A DNA stretch of 35,974 bases from a virus: positions 1-35,974 of the IMG/VR virus record IMGVR_UViG_3300020185_002070; one strand, written 5' to 3'. The notes under the pieces are model-generated. The model ran no database searches, was not told the origin of the DNA, and was given only the letters and a program-made list of their open reading frames with translations. Shown here one piece after another: positions 1-6,603 of this stretch (its first letter is position 1; each line of letters begins with the position of its first letter). A program made the translations under genes and the position numbers.

Positions 1-12
1 AAATATTGGTGT

Positions 13-43
13 CGGGGACTACCATCAAGTGTCCCCGTTTTTA
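13..43 (+). terminator. Rho-independent terminator upstream of the first gene
   Basis: A perfect 7-bp stem (CGGGGAC at 13-19, GTCCCCG at 31-37) with an 11-nt loop is followed directly by TTTTT and further T-rich sequence. It should end transcription arriving from the left of the window. The next gene starts only 18 nt after the T run, so that gene probably depends on partial read-through or on a very short leader. Confidence 0.8.
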
Positions 44-61
44 TTTTTATTTACTTTTATC

Positions 62-655
62 ATGGCAAATCCTGCTTATGATCAAGCCTTGACAACAGGC
101 AAAGTTGTCATCCGTAAGTGGTGGTTCAATACGAACAGCACCAAGAACCAGATGTCCTTGCAGTTCCAGCAAGCAGTCGAGAAGCCCACCTCTGAGGTGA
201 ACGTGAACTCGCTACTGATTAGCATGGAGCAAGGGACTGAACCTCTTGGTAACACCACTAATGTGACTGCATTGCGGTCAATTAATGCCGATAAAGCATC
301 GGTTATCCTTGGGTCACGTGAAGGTGACGCAACTATGGGTAGCCCTGTAATTGAGGCTAATGCGTTCTATGAGAAGCTGGGCTTCCCTGAAGGAACTGAG
401 TTCGCCATTCAGGTGACTGAGGACTTCGAGAAGAATCCTTACTCAAAGACGCAGAGTCCGAAGATTAACCCTTCGACAGGGGAAGTGGTTGTTGCCACTA
501 ACCCAGTGACTGGTACACAGATGCCTGTGTATCGTCACACTGAGCTTGTTATTGCAGAGACCTGCGAGCACACGTTCATTGCTGGGGAAGCTGCAAAAGC
601 TACCGCTACAGCAGAGGCCAATGCTATTAGCATTAGCCAAGGTATCACTAGCTGA
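62..655 (+). CDS. Conserved-looking phage protein of unknown function, 197 residues
   Basis: I do not recognise this protein. The start is placed at ATG 62 (MANPAYDQAL); an in-frame ATG at 29 lies inside the terminator hairpin and would add an unlikely hydrophobic leader. The product is soluble, with no signal peptide or membrane segment, and mixes short beta-prone stretches (KVVIRKWWF, ELVIAETCEHTF) with turns. The tail from about residue 178 is rich in Ala, Thr and Ser (AAKATATAEANAISIS). It sits alone between a terminator on its left and a strong hairpin on its right, an arrangement typical of a gene expressed to high level as its own transcript. A nucleic-acid-binding or structural role is possible, but nothing in the sequence decides it. 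Confidence 0.8.
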   Translation: MANPAYDQALTTGKVVIRKWWFNTNSTKNQMSLQFQQAVEKPTSEVNVNSLLISMEQGTEPLGNTTNVTALRSINADKASVILGSREGDATMGSPVIEANAFYEKLGFPEGTEFAIQVTEDFEKNPYSKTQSPKINPSTGEVVVATNPVTGTQMPVYRHTELVIAETCEHTFIAGEAAKATATAEANAISISQGITS

Positions 656-685
656 TACTGACAATTCCCGTCTATTAAAGTCCGA

Positions 686-733
686 GGATAAAGGTAAAAC
701 AGCGTGCATGACGGGTGCACGCTGCCTTTATCC
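686..733 (+). promoter_or_regulatory. Long bulged intergenic hairpin
   Basis: An outer 9-bp stem (GGATAAAGG 686-694 with CCTTTATCC 725-733) and an inner 9-bp stem (CAGCGTGCA 700-708 with TGCACGCTG 716-724) are both perfect. They are joined by a one-sided 5-nt bulge (TAAAA 695-699) and closed by a 7-nt loop (TGACGGG 709-715). It lies between the stop at 655 and the lipoprotein start at 751. No U tract follows (GTATAAATAAT), so it is not a classical terminator. A 3'-end stabiliser or RNase processing site for the upstream mRNA is the likeliest role. Confidence 0.75.
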
Positions 734-750
734 GTATAAATAATACAACT

Positions 751-1296
751 ATGAAACTTCTTATTTATTCGTCAATAGTAATTGCATTAACATCATGCGA
801 TACAGCATCAATGTATACAGATGTAGAAACATGTAATCTAGATATTGCACAAGCTGCAGAGTCTTTACATAGTTGGTTCATTGTATACGATCCAGTGTAC
901 CAAAAGATTGATTACCCTAATGGTGACGTTGACTCAAGACGTGGAGTATGCACTGATGTTGTCATTCGTGCACTTAGAGAAGTAGGGATTGATCTTCAAG
1001 TTGAGGTATGTAAACACCGTAAATCGAAAGGTTTAAAGGCAGATACAAACATTGACCACAGACGTGTTCCTAATATGTGTGCATTCTTTCGTGACTCTCC
1101 TAAGTGGGAGTTGGTAGAAGAAGCACAGCCTGGAGATGTTATCTGGTGGATTACACCACGTGGTAGTAATCATGTAGGAGTTGTAACATCTAATGGGAAG
1201 GTCATGCACAACTATGGCCTTGGTCAAAGAGCTAACGTTTATCCGAATGCATTTAGCATTCATAAAATATACAGGTACAAATGTGTGGTAAAATGA
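751..1296 (+). CDS. DUF1287-family lipoprotein, putative cell-wall hydrolase
   Basis: The 181-residue product starts at ATG 751 with a short hydrophobic leader ending in a lipobox (LTSC, Cys16), so it is predicted to be a lipoprotein. The rest matches what I recall of DUF1287: a DYPNGDV segment, then RRGVCTDVVIRA containing the candidate nucleophile Cys67, then the NIDHRRVPN segment, QPGDVIWW, and the histidine motif NHVGVV (His141) followed by VMHNYG (His153). DUF1287 is thought to be related to the NlpC/P60 papain-like peptidases. A role in peptidoglycan cleavage during lysis or entry is therefore inferred. The lipid anchor is unusual for an endolysin, which normally waits in the cytoplasm for a holin. 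Its stop overlaps the next start (ATGA at 1293-1296). Confidence 0.8.
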   Translation: MKLLIYSSIVIALTSCDTASMYTDVETCNLDIAQAAESLHSWFIVYDPVYQKIDYPNGDVDSRRGVCTDVVIRALREVGIDLQVEVCKHRKSKGLKADTNIDHRRVPNMCAFFRDSPKWELVEEAQPGDVIWWITPRGSNHVGVVTSNGKVMHNYGLGQRANVYPNAFSIHKIYRYKCVVK

Positions 1297-1511
1297 AAGA
1301 AATATTCGTCATCATGCAAGATGATGGAATGAGAGACCTTGATAAGAGTATCAAGAAGGCCGTTAGACTTAACTCTGACCTCATTAATTTCCGAGGCCGT
1401 ACCTATTCGATAATAGACGCTAAAAAGTTACTAATATTCATGAAGAATGAAGACGATAAGATTCGTAGGTCAAACGAGTTTGCTGAACGAGGTCCAGTCA
1501 GCAACGATTGA
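1293..1511 (+). CDS. Small protein of unknown function, 72 residues
   Basis: The ATG at 1293 overlaps the lipoprotein stop as ATGA, a classic coupled start and the reason it is preferred over the in-frame ATG at 1281. The product (MKEIFVIMQDDG...) is mixed-charge and soluble with no recognisable motif. Its last 65 nt overlap the start of the DNA polymerase gene in another frame. That is long for a coupled pair, so either this ORF is real and the genes are compressed or its 3' part is incidental. Confidence 0.6.
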   Translation: MKEIFVIMQDDGMRDLDKSIKKAVRLNSDLINFRGRTYSIIDAKKLLIFMKNEDDKIRRSNEFAERGPVSND

Positions 1512-3303
1512 TGAGTGCGTGTCATATTGTAAGGAAAAGTCAGTCCTCGGTGTCGATACAGAGACCGAGGGCTTTGACTTTACTTGCAAGAAATTGCTTA
1601 TGTTGCAGATTGGTGACAAGGACCGACAATACGTAATAGATGCAAGAGACACCTCACTTGAGCCCCTCAGAGGCATACTTGAAGATAAAGAAATCATCAA
1701 AATCTTCCACAACTCAAAGTTCGATTACAAGTTTATTAAGAGATGGGGAGGAATCGAGGTTGAAAACATATATGATACTTACTTGGCCGAGAGAGTTCTT
1801 CATTGTGGTAAACAGGACTACGGCTATTCCCTTCTCAAATGTGTTGAGAGGTATTGCGGTGACATTCTGGATAAGACGACGAGGAATAAATTCGTCAACC
1901 TTCATGGAACGCCGTTTACTGTCGATCAAATTACCTACGGCGCTAAGGATGTTGTCTATCTCATTGACATATGGAAAGCTCAAACAGAGCAACTACGTGA
2001 GGTTGGGCTTCAGATGGTTAGCGAGCTCGAAAACAAAGTCGTAAAAGTCTTTGCAGAGATAGAGTACGAGGGCCTCATGATTGATGAGGACAAATGGACA
2101 GCTATGGCAGAGAAAAATGTCAAGCTGGCACGAGAGCAAGAGTTACACTTAGATAAACTTGTATTGGAACATCCTTTGCTTTCAGTGAAGTATGCTACCC
2201 CTATACAAGCCGACATGTTTACTCCTGCAGAGGAATTGCGTAAGACCTCCATAAACTGGAGCTCACCTATGCAAACCTTGAAGTTATTTAGAAACCTCGT
2301 ACCTAAGCTTGAAGATGTCAACGGTAAGAAGCTCAGCAAGCACAGGTACAAACACAAACTTATTGATGAATATATATTGTATAAAGAAAGAACGAAGCTC
2401 GCCAGTGCTTACGGTACCAAGTTCTTCAACTACATTAATTGCGATGGGAGAGTCCACACAAATTTCTCACAAATCTTGGATACTGGACGAGTGTCGAGTT
2501 CCAAGCCGAACATGCAGCAGATACCCAGTGATAATACCTTTAGAAACTGTTTCGTTGCTCCGTCCGGATGGGTCTTTGTCTCTTCAGATTACGCTTCACA
2601 GGAACTAAACGTCATAGCTTATGGAAGTAGAGATCCAGTTTGGCTCGAGGCTCTTAGAAAAGGAGCCGATTTGCATGGAGTATGTGCAGATCTCGTATTT
2701 GAACAGAGATGGAGGGAAGCTGGAAGTGACCTTCGTAAGACCCTTCGCACAACAATCAAAACGATCAATTTCGGGTTGGCATATGGAATGGGGCCCTTTA
2801 AGCTCGCTGACACACTTAATATAAGTAAGTCAGAGGCTGAACAGCTGATTGAGAAGTACTTCAATGCATTCCCTAACATCAAGTCATTCTTACAGAAGCT
2901 TGGTGACTTTGGGAAACAGCACGGTTACATCATCACGATGCCACCGTTCAAGCGTAGAAGGAACTTTGATACTTGGTACCCAAAGATTTGGAATGACAAG
3001 AGTATGATGACTGAGCTCGGTAGTATTGAACGAGCAAGTAAGAATACCCCTATCCAAGGTTCAAGTGCTGACATGACTAAGCTTGCTCTCATATATATCT
3101 ATGATGAGATACAGGCTAACTATAAGAATGATGTAAAGATTGTAATGACTGTTCACGACCAGATAGATACTATCTGCAAGAGTGAGATAGCAGATGAGTG
3201 GGCAACTAAGATGACAGAGCTGATGGAAAAGGCAGCTCTTAAGATTATACCTAACGGTTTGCTCAAAGCAGACACTAACATATCAGAGACATGGGAGAAA
3301 TAA
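1447..3303 (+). CDS. Family A DNA polymerase with 3'-5' exonuclease domain
   Basis: This is the replicative polymerase, 618 residues, with the proofreading and polymerase domains of the Pol I family but no 5'-3' nuclease domain (a separate one is encoded at 15162). Exo I is VDTETEG (Asp37, Glu39), Exo II is HNSKFD (Asn89, Asp93) and Exo III is YGAKD (Tyr164, Asp168), so proofreading looks intact. Polymerase motif A is SSDYASQEL (Asp381, Glu386), motif B is RTTIKTINFGLAYG (Arg434, Lys438, Tyr446-Gly447) and motif C is VHDQ (His570, Asp571, Gln572). Family A enzymes normally have His-Asp-Glu in motif C; the Gln is unusual. No other in-frame ATG comes before the exonuclease motif, so ATG 1447 is used despite the 65-nt overlap. 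Confidence 0.95.
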   Translation: MKTIRFVGQTSLLNEVQSATIDECVSYCKEKSVLGVDTETEGFDFTCKKLLMLQIGDKDRQYVIDARDTSLEPLRGILEDKEIIKIFHNSKFDYKFIKRWGGIEVENIYDTYLAERVLHCGKQDYGYSLLKCVERYCGDILDKTTRNKFVNLHGTPFTVDQITYGAKDVVYLIDIWKAQTEQLREVGLQMVSELENKVVKVFAEIEYEGLMIDEDKWTAMAEKNVKLAREQELHLDKLVLEHPLLSVKYATPIQADMFTPAEELRKTSINWSSPMQTLKLFRNLVPKLEDVNGKKLSKHRYKHKLIDEYILYKERTKLASAYGTKFFNYINCDGRVHTNFSQILDTGRVSSSKPNMQQIPSDNTFRNCFVAPSGWVFVSSDYASQELNVIAYGSRDPVWLEALRKGADLHGVCADLVFEQRWREAGSDLRKTLRTTIKTINFGLAYGMGPFKLADTLNISKSEAEQLIEKYFNAFPNIKSFLQKLGDFGKQHGYIITMPPFKRRRNFDTWYPKIWNDKSMMTELGSIERASKNTPIQGSSADMTKLALIYIYDEIQANYKNDVKIVMTVHDQIDTICKSEIADEWATKMTELMEKAALKIIPNGLLKADTNISETWEK

Positions 3304-3605
3304 GACTGATTAAAATTCCAGCTGACATCAAGAAGACAATAGATGGGAGTGTAAAAGGTGCAACACGATGCCGTGATGATAAGAAAAAATACACCCCAGA
3401 AGAAGTAAAGAAGTACTTGCAGATGTATATCTCAGGATATACTACTCAAGAAGTTGCAGACTACTACGATGTAGTCGCTGGTAGAGTTAGAACAGCTCTT
3501 TCAGGTCATGTGCCCTCTAATCACTTTTACAGTAAGGTGTCTAGAGTGAACAAGATGCGCAGACTTAGTGGTAGGAAAGTTTTAGAAATAAAAGCATTTA
3601 CATGA
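3291..3605 (+). CDS. Small helix-turn-helix protein, probable DNA-binding
   Basis: The 104-residue basic product overlaps the end of the polymerase gene by 13 nt. Residues about 34-63 read as a helix-turn-helix: PEEVKKYLQMY, then SGYTTQEVADYYD, then VVAGRVRTALSGH. This resembles the resolvase/sigma-type HTH in which YTTQEVADYY forms the first helix and turn. There is no catalytic domain. A transcriptional or replication accessory role is inferred from the fold and from its place directly behind the polymerase. Confidence 0.7.
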   Translation: MGEIRLIKIPADIKKTIDGSVKGATRCRDDKKKYTPEEVKKYLQMYISGYTTQEVADYYDVVAGRVRTALSGHVPSNHFYSKVSRVNKMRRLSGRKVLEIKAFT

Positions 3606-3862
3606 AGAGAAACTATGAAACCCCTATGGGGATTGCTTGGCAGATTGAAGAAGAAGATCCTCAGTTAAAGAACGTTTACAATAGTATTGTAGAAGGTCTT
3701 AAGCATCCTCACTACACTAGACGTATAGGAGATAGCCAAGGTGATTGGATGAAATTAGAAGAGACAGAGATTAAAGGAGACAAGAAGTTCTACATAATCA
3801 CGAAGATCACCACGATTGATTACACTAAGTTTCAGCTTGAGACGAGGCTGAAGCCTAAGTAA
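3602..3862 (+). CDS. Small protein of unknown function, 86 residues
   Basis: Its ATG overlaps the previous stop (ATGA at 3602-3605), which supports translation in the polymerase operon. The protein has an acidic N-terminal half and a C-terminal beta-rich stretch (KFYIITKITTIDYTKFQLETR). No motif is recognised. The tRNA-Arg gene begins 8 nt after its stop. Confidence 0.7.
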   Translation: MKRNYETPMGIAWQIEEEDPQLKNVYNSIVEGLKHPHYTRRIGDSQGDWMKLEETEIKGDKKFYIITKITTIDYTKFQLETRLKPK

Positions 3863-3869
3863 TCAGGTA

Positions 3870-3943
3870 GCTCCCGTAGCACAACCGGATAGTGCAACAG
3901 CCTTCTAAGCTGTAGGTTGTGGGTTCGAGTCCCGCCGGGAGTA
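3870..3943 (+). tRNA. tRNA-Arg (anticodon TCT)
   Basis: A complete cloverleaf folds over 74 nt. The acceptor is GCTCCCG with CGGGAGT (first pair G-U). The anticodon stem is ACAGC with GCTGT around loop CTTCTAA, placing TCT at 3904-3906. The T arm is GTGGG-TTCGAGT-CCCGC, the discriminator is A3943, and CCA is not encoded. It reads AGA codons. Confidence 0.93.
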
Positions 3944-3957
3944 CAAAAATGTTTGTA

Positions 3958-3965
3958 TATATTTG
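3958..3965 (+). promoter_or_regulatory. Possible Bacteroidota-type -7 element
   Basis: TATATTTG matches the TAnnTTTG -7 consensus of Bacteroidota housekeeping promoters and lies 18 nt before ATG 3984. A convincing -33 TTTG at the usual distance is absent: the only nearby TTTG (3952-3955) is far too close. It is therefore a candidate only, and might serve the small membrane protein and downstream tRNA. Confidence 0.35.
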
Positions 3966-3983
3966 TACCTAAACAAATTTGTT

Positions 3984-4160
3984 ATGGACATTTCAGCATT
4001 TATCATGAATAACATTGCCGAGTTGATCGTCGGAGTAATGGCATTCGCAAAATTGATTGTTAACCTCACTCCAACGGAGAAGGATAACCAAGTATTTGGG
4101 TACATTGATTCACTTCTCAATATGATTATTAGAGATAGGATCAAGACTCCCAAAGAGTAA
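3984..4160 (+). CDS. Small single-pass membrane protein
   Basis: The start is ATG 3984 (MDISAFIMNN) rather than the TTG at 3963. The 58-residue product has one hydrophobic segment (about residues 10-28, ELIVGVMAFAKLIVNL) followed by TPTEKDN and a charged tail (IIRDRIKTPKE). Short phage proteins of this layout are common, and some lie near lysis genes, so a holin-like or other membrane role is conceivable, but the sequence does not prove it. It stands between two tRNA genes and is followed by terminator-like hairpins. Confidence 0.65.
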   Translation: MDISAFIMNNIAELIVGVMAFAKLIVNLTPTEKDNQVFGYIDSLLNMIIRDRIKTPKE

Positions 4161-4164
4161 AGGG

Positions 4165-4189
4165 TGGCGACCTACGCCAATAGTTTTTT
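4165..4189 (+). terminator. Weak terminator-like hairpin
   Basis: A 5-bp stem (TGGCG 4165-4169, CGCCA 4175-4179) with loop ACCTA is followed, after ATAG, by six Ts (4184-4189). The stem is short and separated from the T run, so its activity is doubtful. It lies directly upstream of a much stronger hairpin. Confidence 0.35.
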
Positions 4190-4202
4190 CAATACCCGAT
4201 AG

Positions 4203-4234
4203 AAGGCCGCTCAAAACGTTGAGTGGCCTTTTCT
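4203..4234 (+). terminator. Strong terminator abutting a tRNA gene
   Basis: A 12-bp stem (4203-4214 with 4219-4230, one G-U pair) is closed by the tetraloop AACG and ends in TTTTCT. It should terminate the transcript of the small membrane protein. The tRNA begins at 4237, only three bases later, so the hairpin might instead mark the 5' leader that is removed from the tRNA precursor. Confidence 0.75.
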
Positions 4235-4236
4235 AT

Positions 4237-4309
4237 GCGCTTGTAGCTCAGTGGTTAGAGCATCCGACTCATAATCGGCAGGTCGTAGGTTCAAGTCCTA
4301 CCAGGCGCA
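4237..4309 (+). tRNA. tRNA with anticodon CAT, probably tRNA-Ile2
   Basis: A full cloverleaf folds over 73 nt. The acceptor is GCGCTTG with CAGGCGC (one U-G pair). The anticodon loop CTCATAA sits on a stem whose first pair is a T-C mismatch. The T arm is GTAGG-TTCAAGT-CCTAC and the discriminator is A4309; CCA is not encoded. CAT can mean Met, or Ile2 after lysidine modification by TilS. The segments TAGCTCAGTGGTTAGAGCA and GGTTCAAGTCC are closest, from memory, to bacterial tRNA-Ile2, which would read AUA. That identity is an inference; the tRNA itself is clear. Confidence 0.9.
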
Positions 4310-4325
4310 CACATCCTTAAATTCT

Positions 4326-4820
4326 ATGAAGCATGTAGTACACCCTCAAACATTCGCCGGGCTCGGATACGAGCAGAGGCAAGAAATAGTCATGATTAAT
4401 ACTTACGAGAAAGGAGAGCTTAGCTGCATACTAGATGTAGTACTTCAATACACTCAAGTCACTGAAGAAGAGTTCTCCTCTAAGCATAAATCAAATGACA
4501 TAGTAACAGCTAGAATCATATTCTCCTCTGTATCCAGAGAGCTTTTATGGCACAGACTTAAGATGATAGGTAAGGTCATGAATAGACATCATTCTACTGT
4601 AATACATCACGTTAAAACCACCCAAGACTTGCTCAAAGTGGACAAGTCTTTTTACCAGATTTATCACAAATGCTTAGAAGAAGCAGAATCTAAACTAACT
4701 AAACATGGATTCGAACACAAAGGACTCCCTCCGAGTCTTAGAAGCCAAGTCAGAACTACACGAGGCTCAGATAGCAATATTACGCAAAGACTTGTCTTCA
4801 CTCAAACGACAAGTCGTTAG
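4326..4820 (+). CDS. DnaA domain IV-like DNA-binding protein
   Basis: The 164-residue product has a central region (about residues 55-100) resembling the C-terminal DNA-binding domain of the initiator DnaA: TARIIFSSVSRELL, then LKMIGKVMNRHHSTVIHHVK. The RHHSTVIHHV segment parallels the DnaA signature around its Thr-Val-His helix, which contacts the DnaA box. There is no AAA+ domain. Stand-alone DnaA-C-like proteins are known in crAss-like phages. Binding of a phage origin or of host DnaA boxes is inferred. The last 40 or so residues look less ordered and are overlapped for 116 nt by the next ORF in another frame. Confidence 0.8.
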   Translation: MKHVVHPQTFAGLGYEQRQEIVMINTYEKGELSCILDVVLQYTQVTEEEFSSKHKSNDIVTARIIFSSVSRELLWHRLKMIGKVMNRHHSTVIHHVKTTQDLLKVDKSFYQIYHKCLEEAESKLTKHGFEHKGLPPSLRSQVRTTRGSDSNITQRLVFTQTTSR

Positions 4821-4911
4821 ACTAATAGTAATTCAAAATGAGATTCAGAATGAAGCGAGAGTGGGAAGCTCAGTTAGACACAGAACTGGGACTGGGGACA
4901 TTGAAGATTAA
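4705..4911 (+). CDS. Small coiled-coil ORF
   Basis: The 68-residue reading frame starts inside the DnaA-C-like gene and ends inside the following ORF. Residues about 8-50 (LRVLEAKSELHEAQIAI and following) have heptad-like leucine and isoleucine spacing that suggests a coiled coil; the last 17 residues look random. Its long overlaps on both sides (116 and 74 nt) lower confidence, but the patterned N-terminal part argues for real coding. Nothing indicates a specific function. Confidence 0.5.
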   Translation: MDSNTKDSLRVLEAKSELHEAQIAILRKDLSSLKRQVVRLIVIQNEIQNEARVGSSVRHRTGTGDIED

Positions 4912-5101
4912 ATATGAATTTGACCCCGGAGAAGCAAGAGTAGACCATTACCCTGATGGTAGTGGTAATCCAGGTACACCTCCTAGCGTGACTATCATTA
5001 GTATGAAGTACGATCTAGAGGAACCTGATATAGATTTTGTTAAAGGTCTAGAAGAAGAAATATTAGATGGAGAACTTACAGATGAAAACCCAAACGATTA
5101 A
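4838..5101 (+). CDS. Small protein of unknown function, 87 residues
   Basis: The frame opens at ATG 4838 (MRFRMKREWE); an in-frame ATG at 4850 is equally plausible. A beta-prone first half (LGTLKIKYEFDPGEARVD) leads to a Gly/Pro-rich loop (YPDGSGNPGTPPSVTI) and an acidic C-terminus (EEEILDGELTDENPND). The family is not recognised, although the PGxPPSVxI pattern recurs in small phage proteins as I remember them. Its end overlaps the helicase start. Confidence 0.65.
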   Translation: MRFRMKREWEAQLDTELGLGTLKIKYEFDPGEARVDHYPDGSGNPGTPPSVTIISMKYDLEEPDIDFVKGLEEEILDGELTDENPND

Positions 5102-6260
5102 AATTAAAGATGCAGAACAAAGAAAAGCCCTCAACAAATGGTTCAATAACGCCTGCATTGGTTCTATTATTGCTGGTACTGGCTTTGGCAAGTCTCGCTG
5201 CGGGGTACTAGCAGTAAACTATGCACTGAAAGACAGTAGTAAGCAAGCTATTGTGCTTGTGCCTACTACACAGCTACAAGATCAGTTCGAACAAGAGTTT
5301 ATTAAGTGGGGATACGAAGACCTACTAGATCGAATTGATATTGTTTGCTATCAATCAGCGCATAAAATATATGGTAACGACTACAGCATTGTAGTCTGCG
5401 ACGAAGTCCACTTAGGACTATCTCCAGTTTATCGAGAGTTCTTTACTAAGAACACGTACGATAAGCTACTATGTATGACTGCTACTCTACCTGAAGAAGA
5501 GGAGTACAAAACACTATTGTCAGGGCTTGCACCTACAGCTTATACCATCACTCTAGATCAGTGTGTGGAACTAGGTCTTGTAGCCCCGTACGATATCGTT
5601 TGTGTCCCTGTGCAAATGACTGATACCGAGAAAGCCTACTACAAGGAAGCGAACAACCTCTTTGTACAAATGAAGTACAGACTAGGAGGTTTCGATGCAT
5701 TTAAACAAGCAGATGCTATTCTTAAAAAAGGCGCACCCGGAGATAAAGGTGCAGCAGCTCAGTTTTTCAGAGCTATCCGTGAACGCAAACAAGTTGTACA
5801 GCATGCATGGAATAAACTTGATGCAGCAAAGCAAATTGCTGATTACCACAAGGGCGGAAAGATATTGACCTTCTGTGGTTCTAATGCCTTTACAGACCTA
5901 ATGGCTGAGAGGCTAGAGGGTACAGCGTATCACTCTAAGAAGACAATATCACGACGCAAGAAGATTCTTGAGGCGTTTAATGAGTCTACTACGGGTATAC
6001 TATGCAGTACTAAAGCTTTGAATCAAGGCTTTGATGTACCTGACGTTGGTGTCGGTATCATCGCAGGTCTAGAGTCTAAGACGTTGTCAATGGTACAGCG
6101 TGTCGGACGACTCATTCGATTCAAAGAAGGTAAAAGAGGTAGGATATACATACTGTATGTACCTAACTCACAGGAAGAGAAGTGGCTAGAGACTGCTACT
6201 AAAACACTAAATAATGTAACAAAGGGCGAGAGCCTACAATCAATTCTAAACAATGCCTAA
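5082..6260 (+). CDS. Superfamily 2 DNA/RNA helicase
   Basis: This 392-residue protein carries the SF2 motifs in order: motif I AGTGFGKS (residues 31-38), motif II DEVH (107-110), motif III TAT (133-135) and motif VI QRVGRLIR (339-346), with ILCSTKALNQGFDVPD forming the motif V region. The arrangement recalls the compact RAD25/UvsW-type helicases that phages use for fork remodelling and recombination. The start is set at ATG 5082 (MKTQTIKI), which overlaps the upstream stop; an in-frame ATG at 5067 would add five residues. It heads the replication cluster. Substrate and polarity cannot be read from the sequence. Confidence 0.93.
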   Translation: MKTQTIKIKDAEQRKALNKWFNNACIGSIIAGTGFGKSRCGVLAVNYALKDSSKQAIVLVPTTQLQDQFEQEFIKWGYEDLLDRIDIVCYQSAHKIYGNDYSIVVCDEVHLGLSPVYREFFTKNTYDKLLCMTATLPEEEEYKTLLSGLAPTAYTITLDQCVELGLVAPYDIVCVPVQMTDTEKAYYKEANNLFVQMKYRLGGFDAFKQADAILKKGAPGDKGAAAQFFRAIRERKQVVQHAWNKLDAAKQIADYHKGGKILTFCGSNAFTDLMAERLEGTAYHSKKTISRRKKILEAFNESTTGILCSTKALNQGFDVPDVGVGIIAGLESKTLSMVQRVGRLIRFKEGKRGRIYILYVPNSQEEKWLETATKTLNNVTKGESLQSILNNA

Positions 6261-6603
6261 GTACACCCCTAAAATGTATCCTTTAATGTGTGAAACATTT
6301 TGGAATGCACGGTCTAAGTCTGATAAGAGCTGTGACGAAGCTGCTAAAACTGCATTGCGTGCTTTGCAGAAAGAGTACCCAGACTTGAAAGGTAATGCTC
6401 AAGGTGTTAGAGCTAAATGTTATGAGCTCAGACGCAATGGGTATGACTGGCAGACTGATAGCTTTAAGAAGAAGCCTGCAGAAGAGACTAAAGCTGTTGT
6501 GGAACAGGTAGTAAGTTCTACTGAGGCTGGAGCACCTAAGCAGATGACTCTGAAAATGCCCAATGTGGGTATTGAGATTACAATTATGTTTACAGACAAG
6601 TAA
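6253..6603 (+). CDS. Unknown protein, 116 residues, basic N-terminal half
   Basis: The ATG overlaps the helicase stop by 8 nt, so translation is probably coupled. The N-terminal 70 residues are basic and helical (CDEAAKTALRALQKEYPD, GVRAKCYELRRNGYDW) and could form a small helix-turn-helix-like DNA-binding unit. A charged linker follows, then a short hydrophobic beta-like tail (KMPNVGIEITIMF). No family is recognised. Its position between two helicase genes suggests a replication accessory role, which is only an inference. Confidence 0.7.
   Translation: MPKYTPKMYPLMCETFWNARSKSDKSCDEAAKTALRALQKEYPDLKGNAQGVRAKCYELRRNGYDWQTDSFKKKPAEETKAVVEQVVSSTEAGAPKQMTLKMPNVGIEITIMFTDK

Noticed and set aside
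29-61. N-terminal extension of the first gene from ATG 29
   Set aside because: It runs through the terminator loop and T-rich tract and gives MSPFLFLFTFI, a translation of the T run; ATG 62 is the better start.
443-720. Minus-strand ORFs over the first gene and its hairpin
   Set aside because: They are shadows of the plus-strand gene with no motif and composition unlike the real genes.
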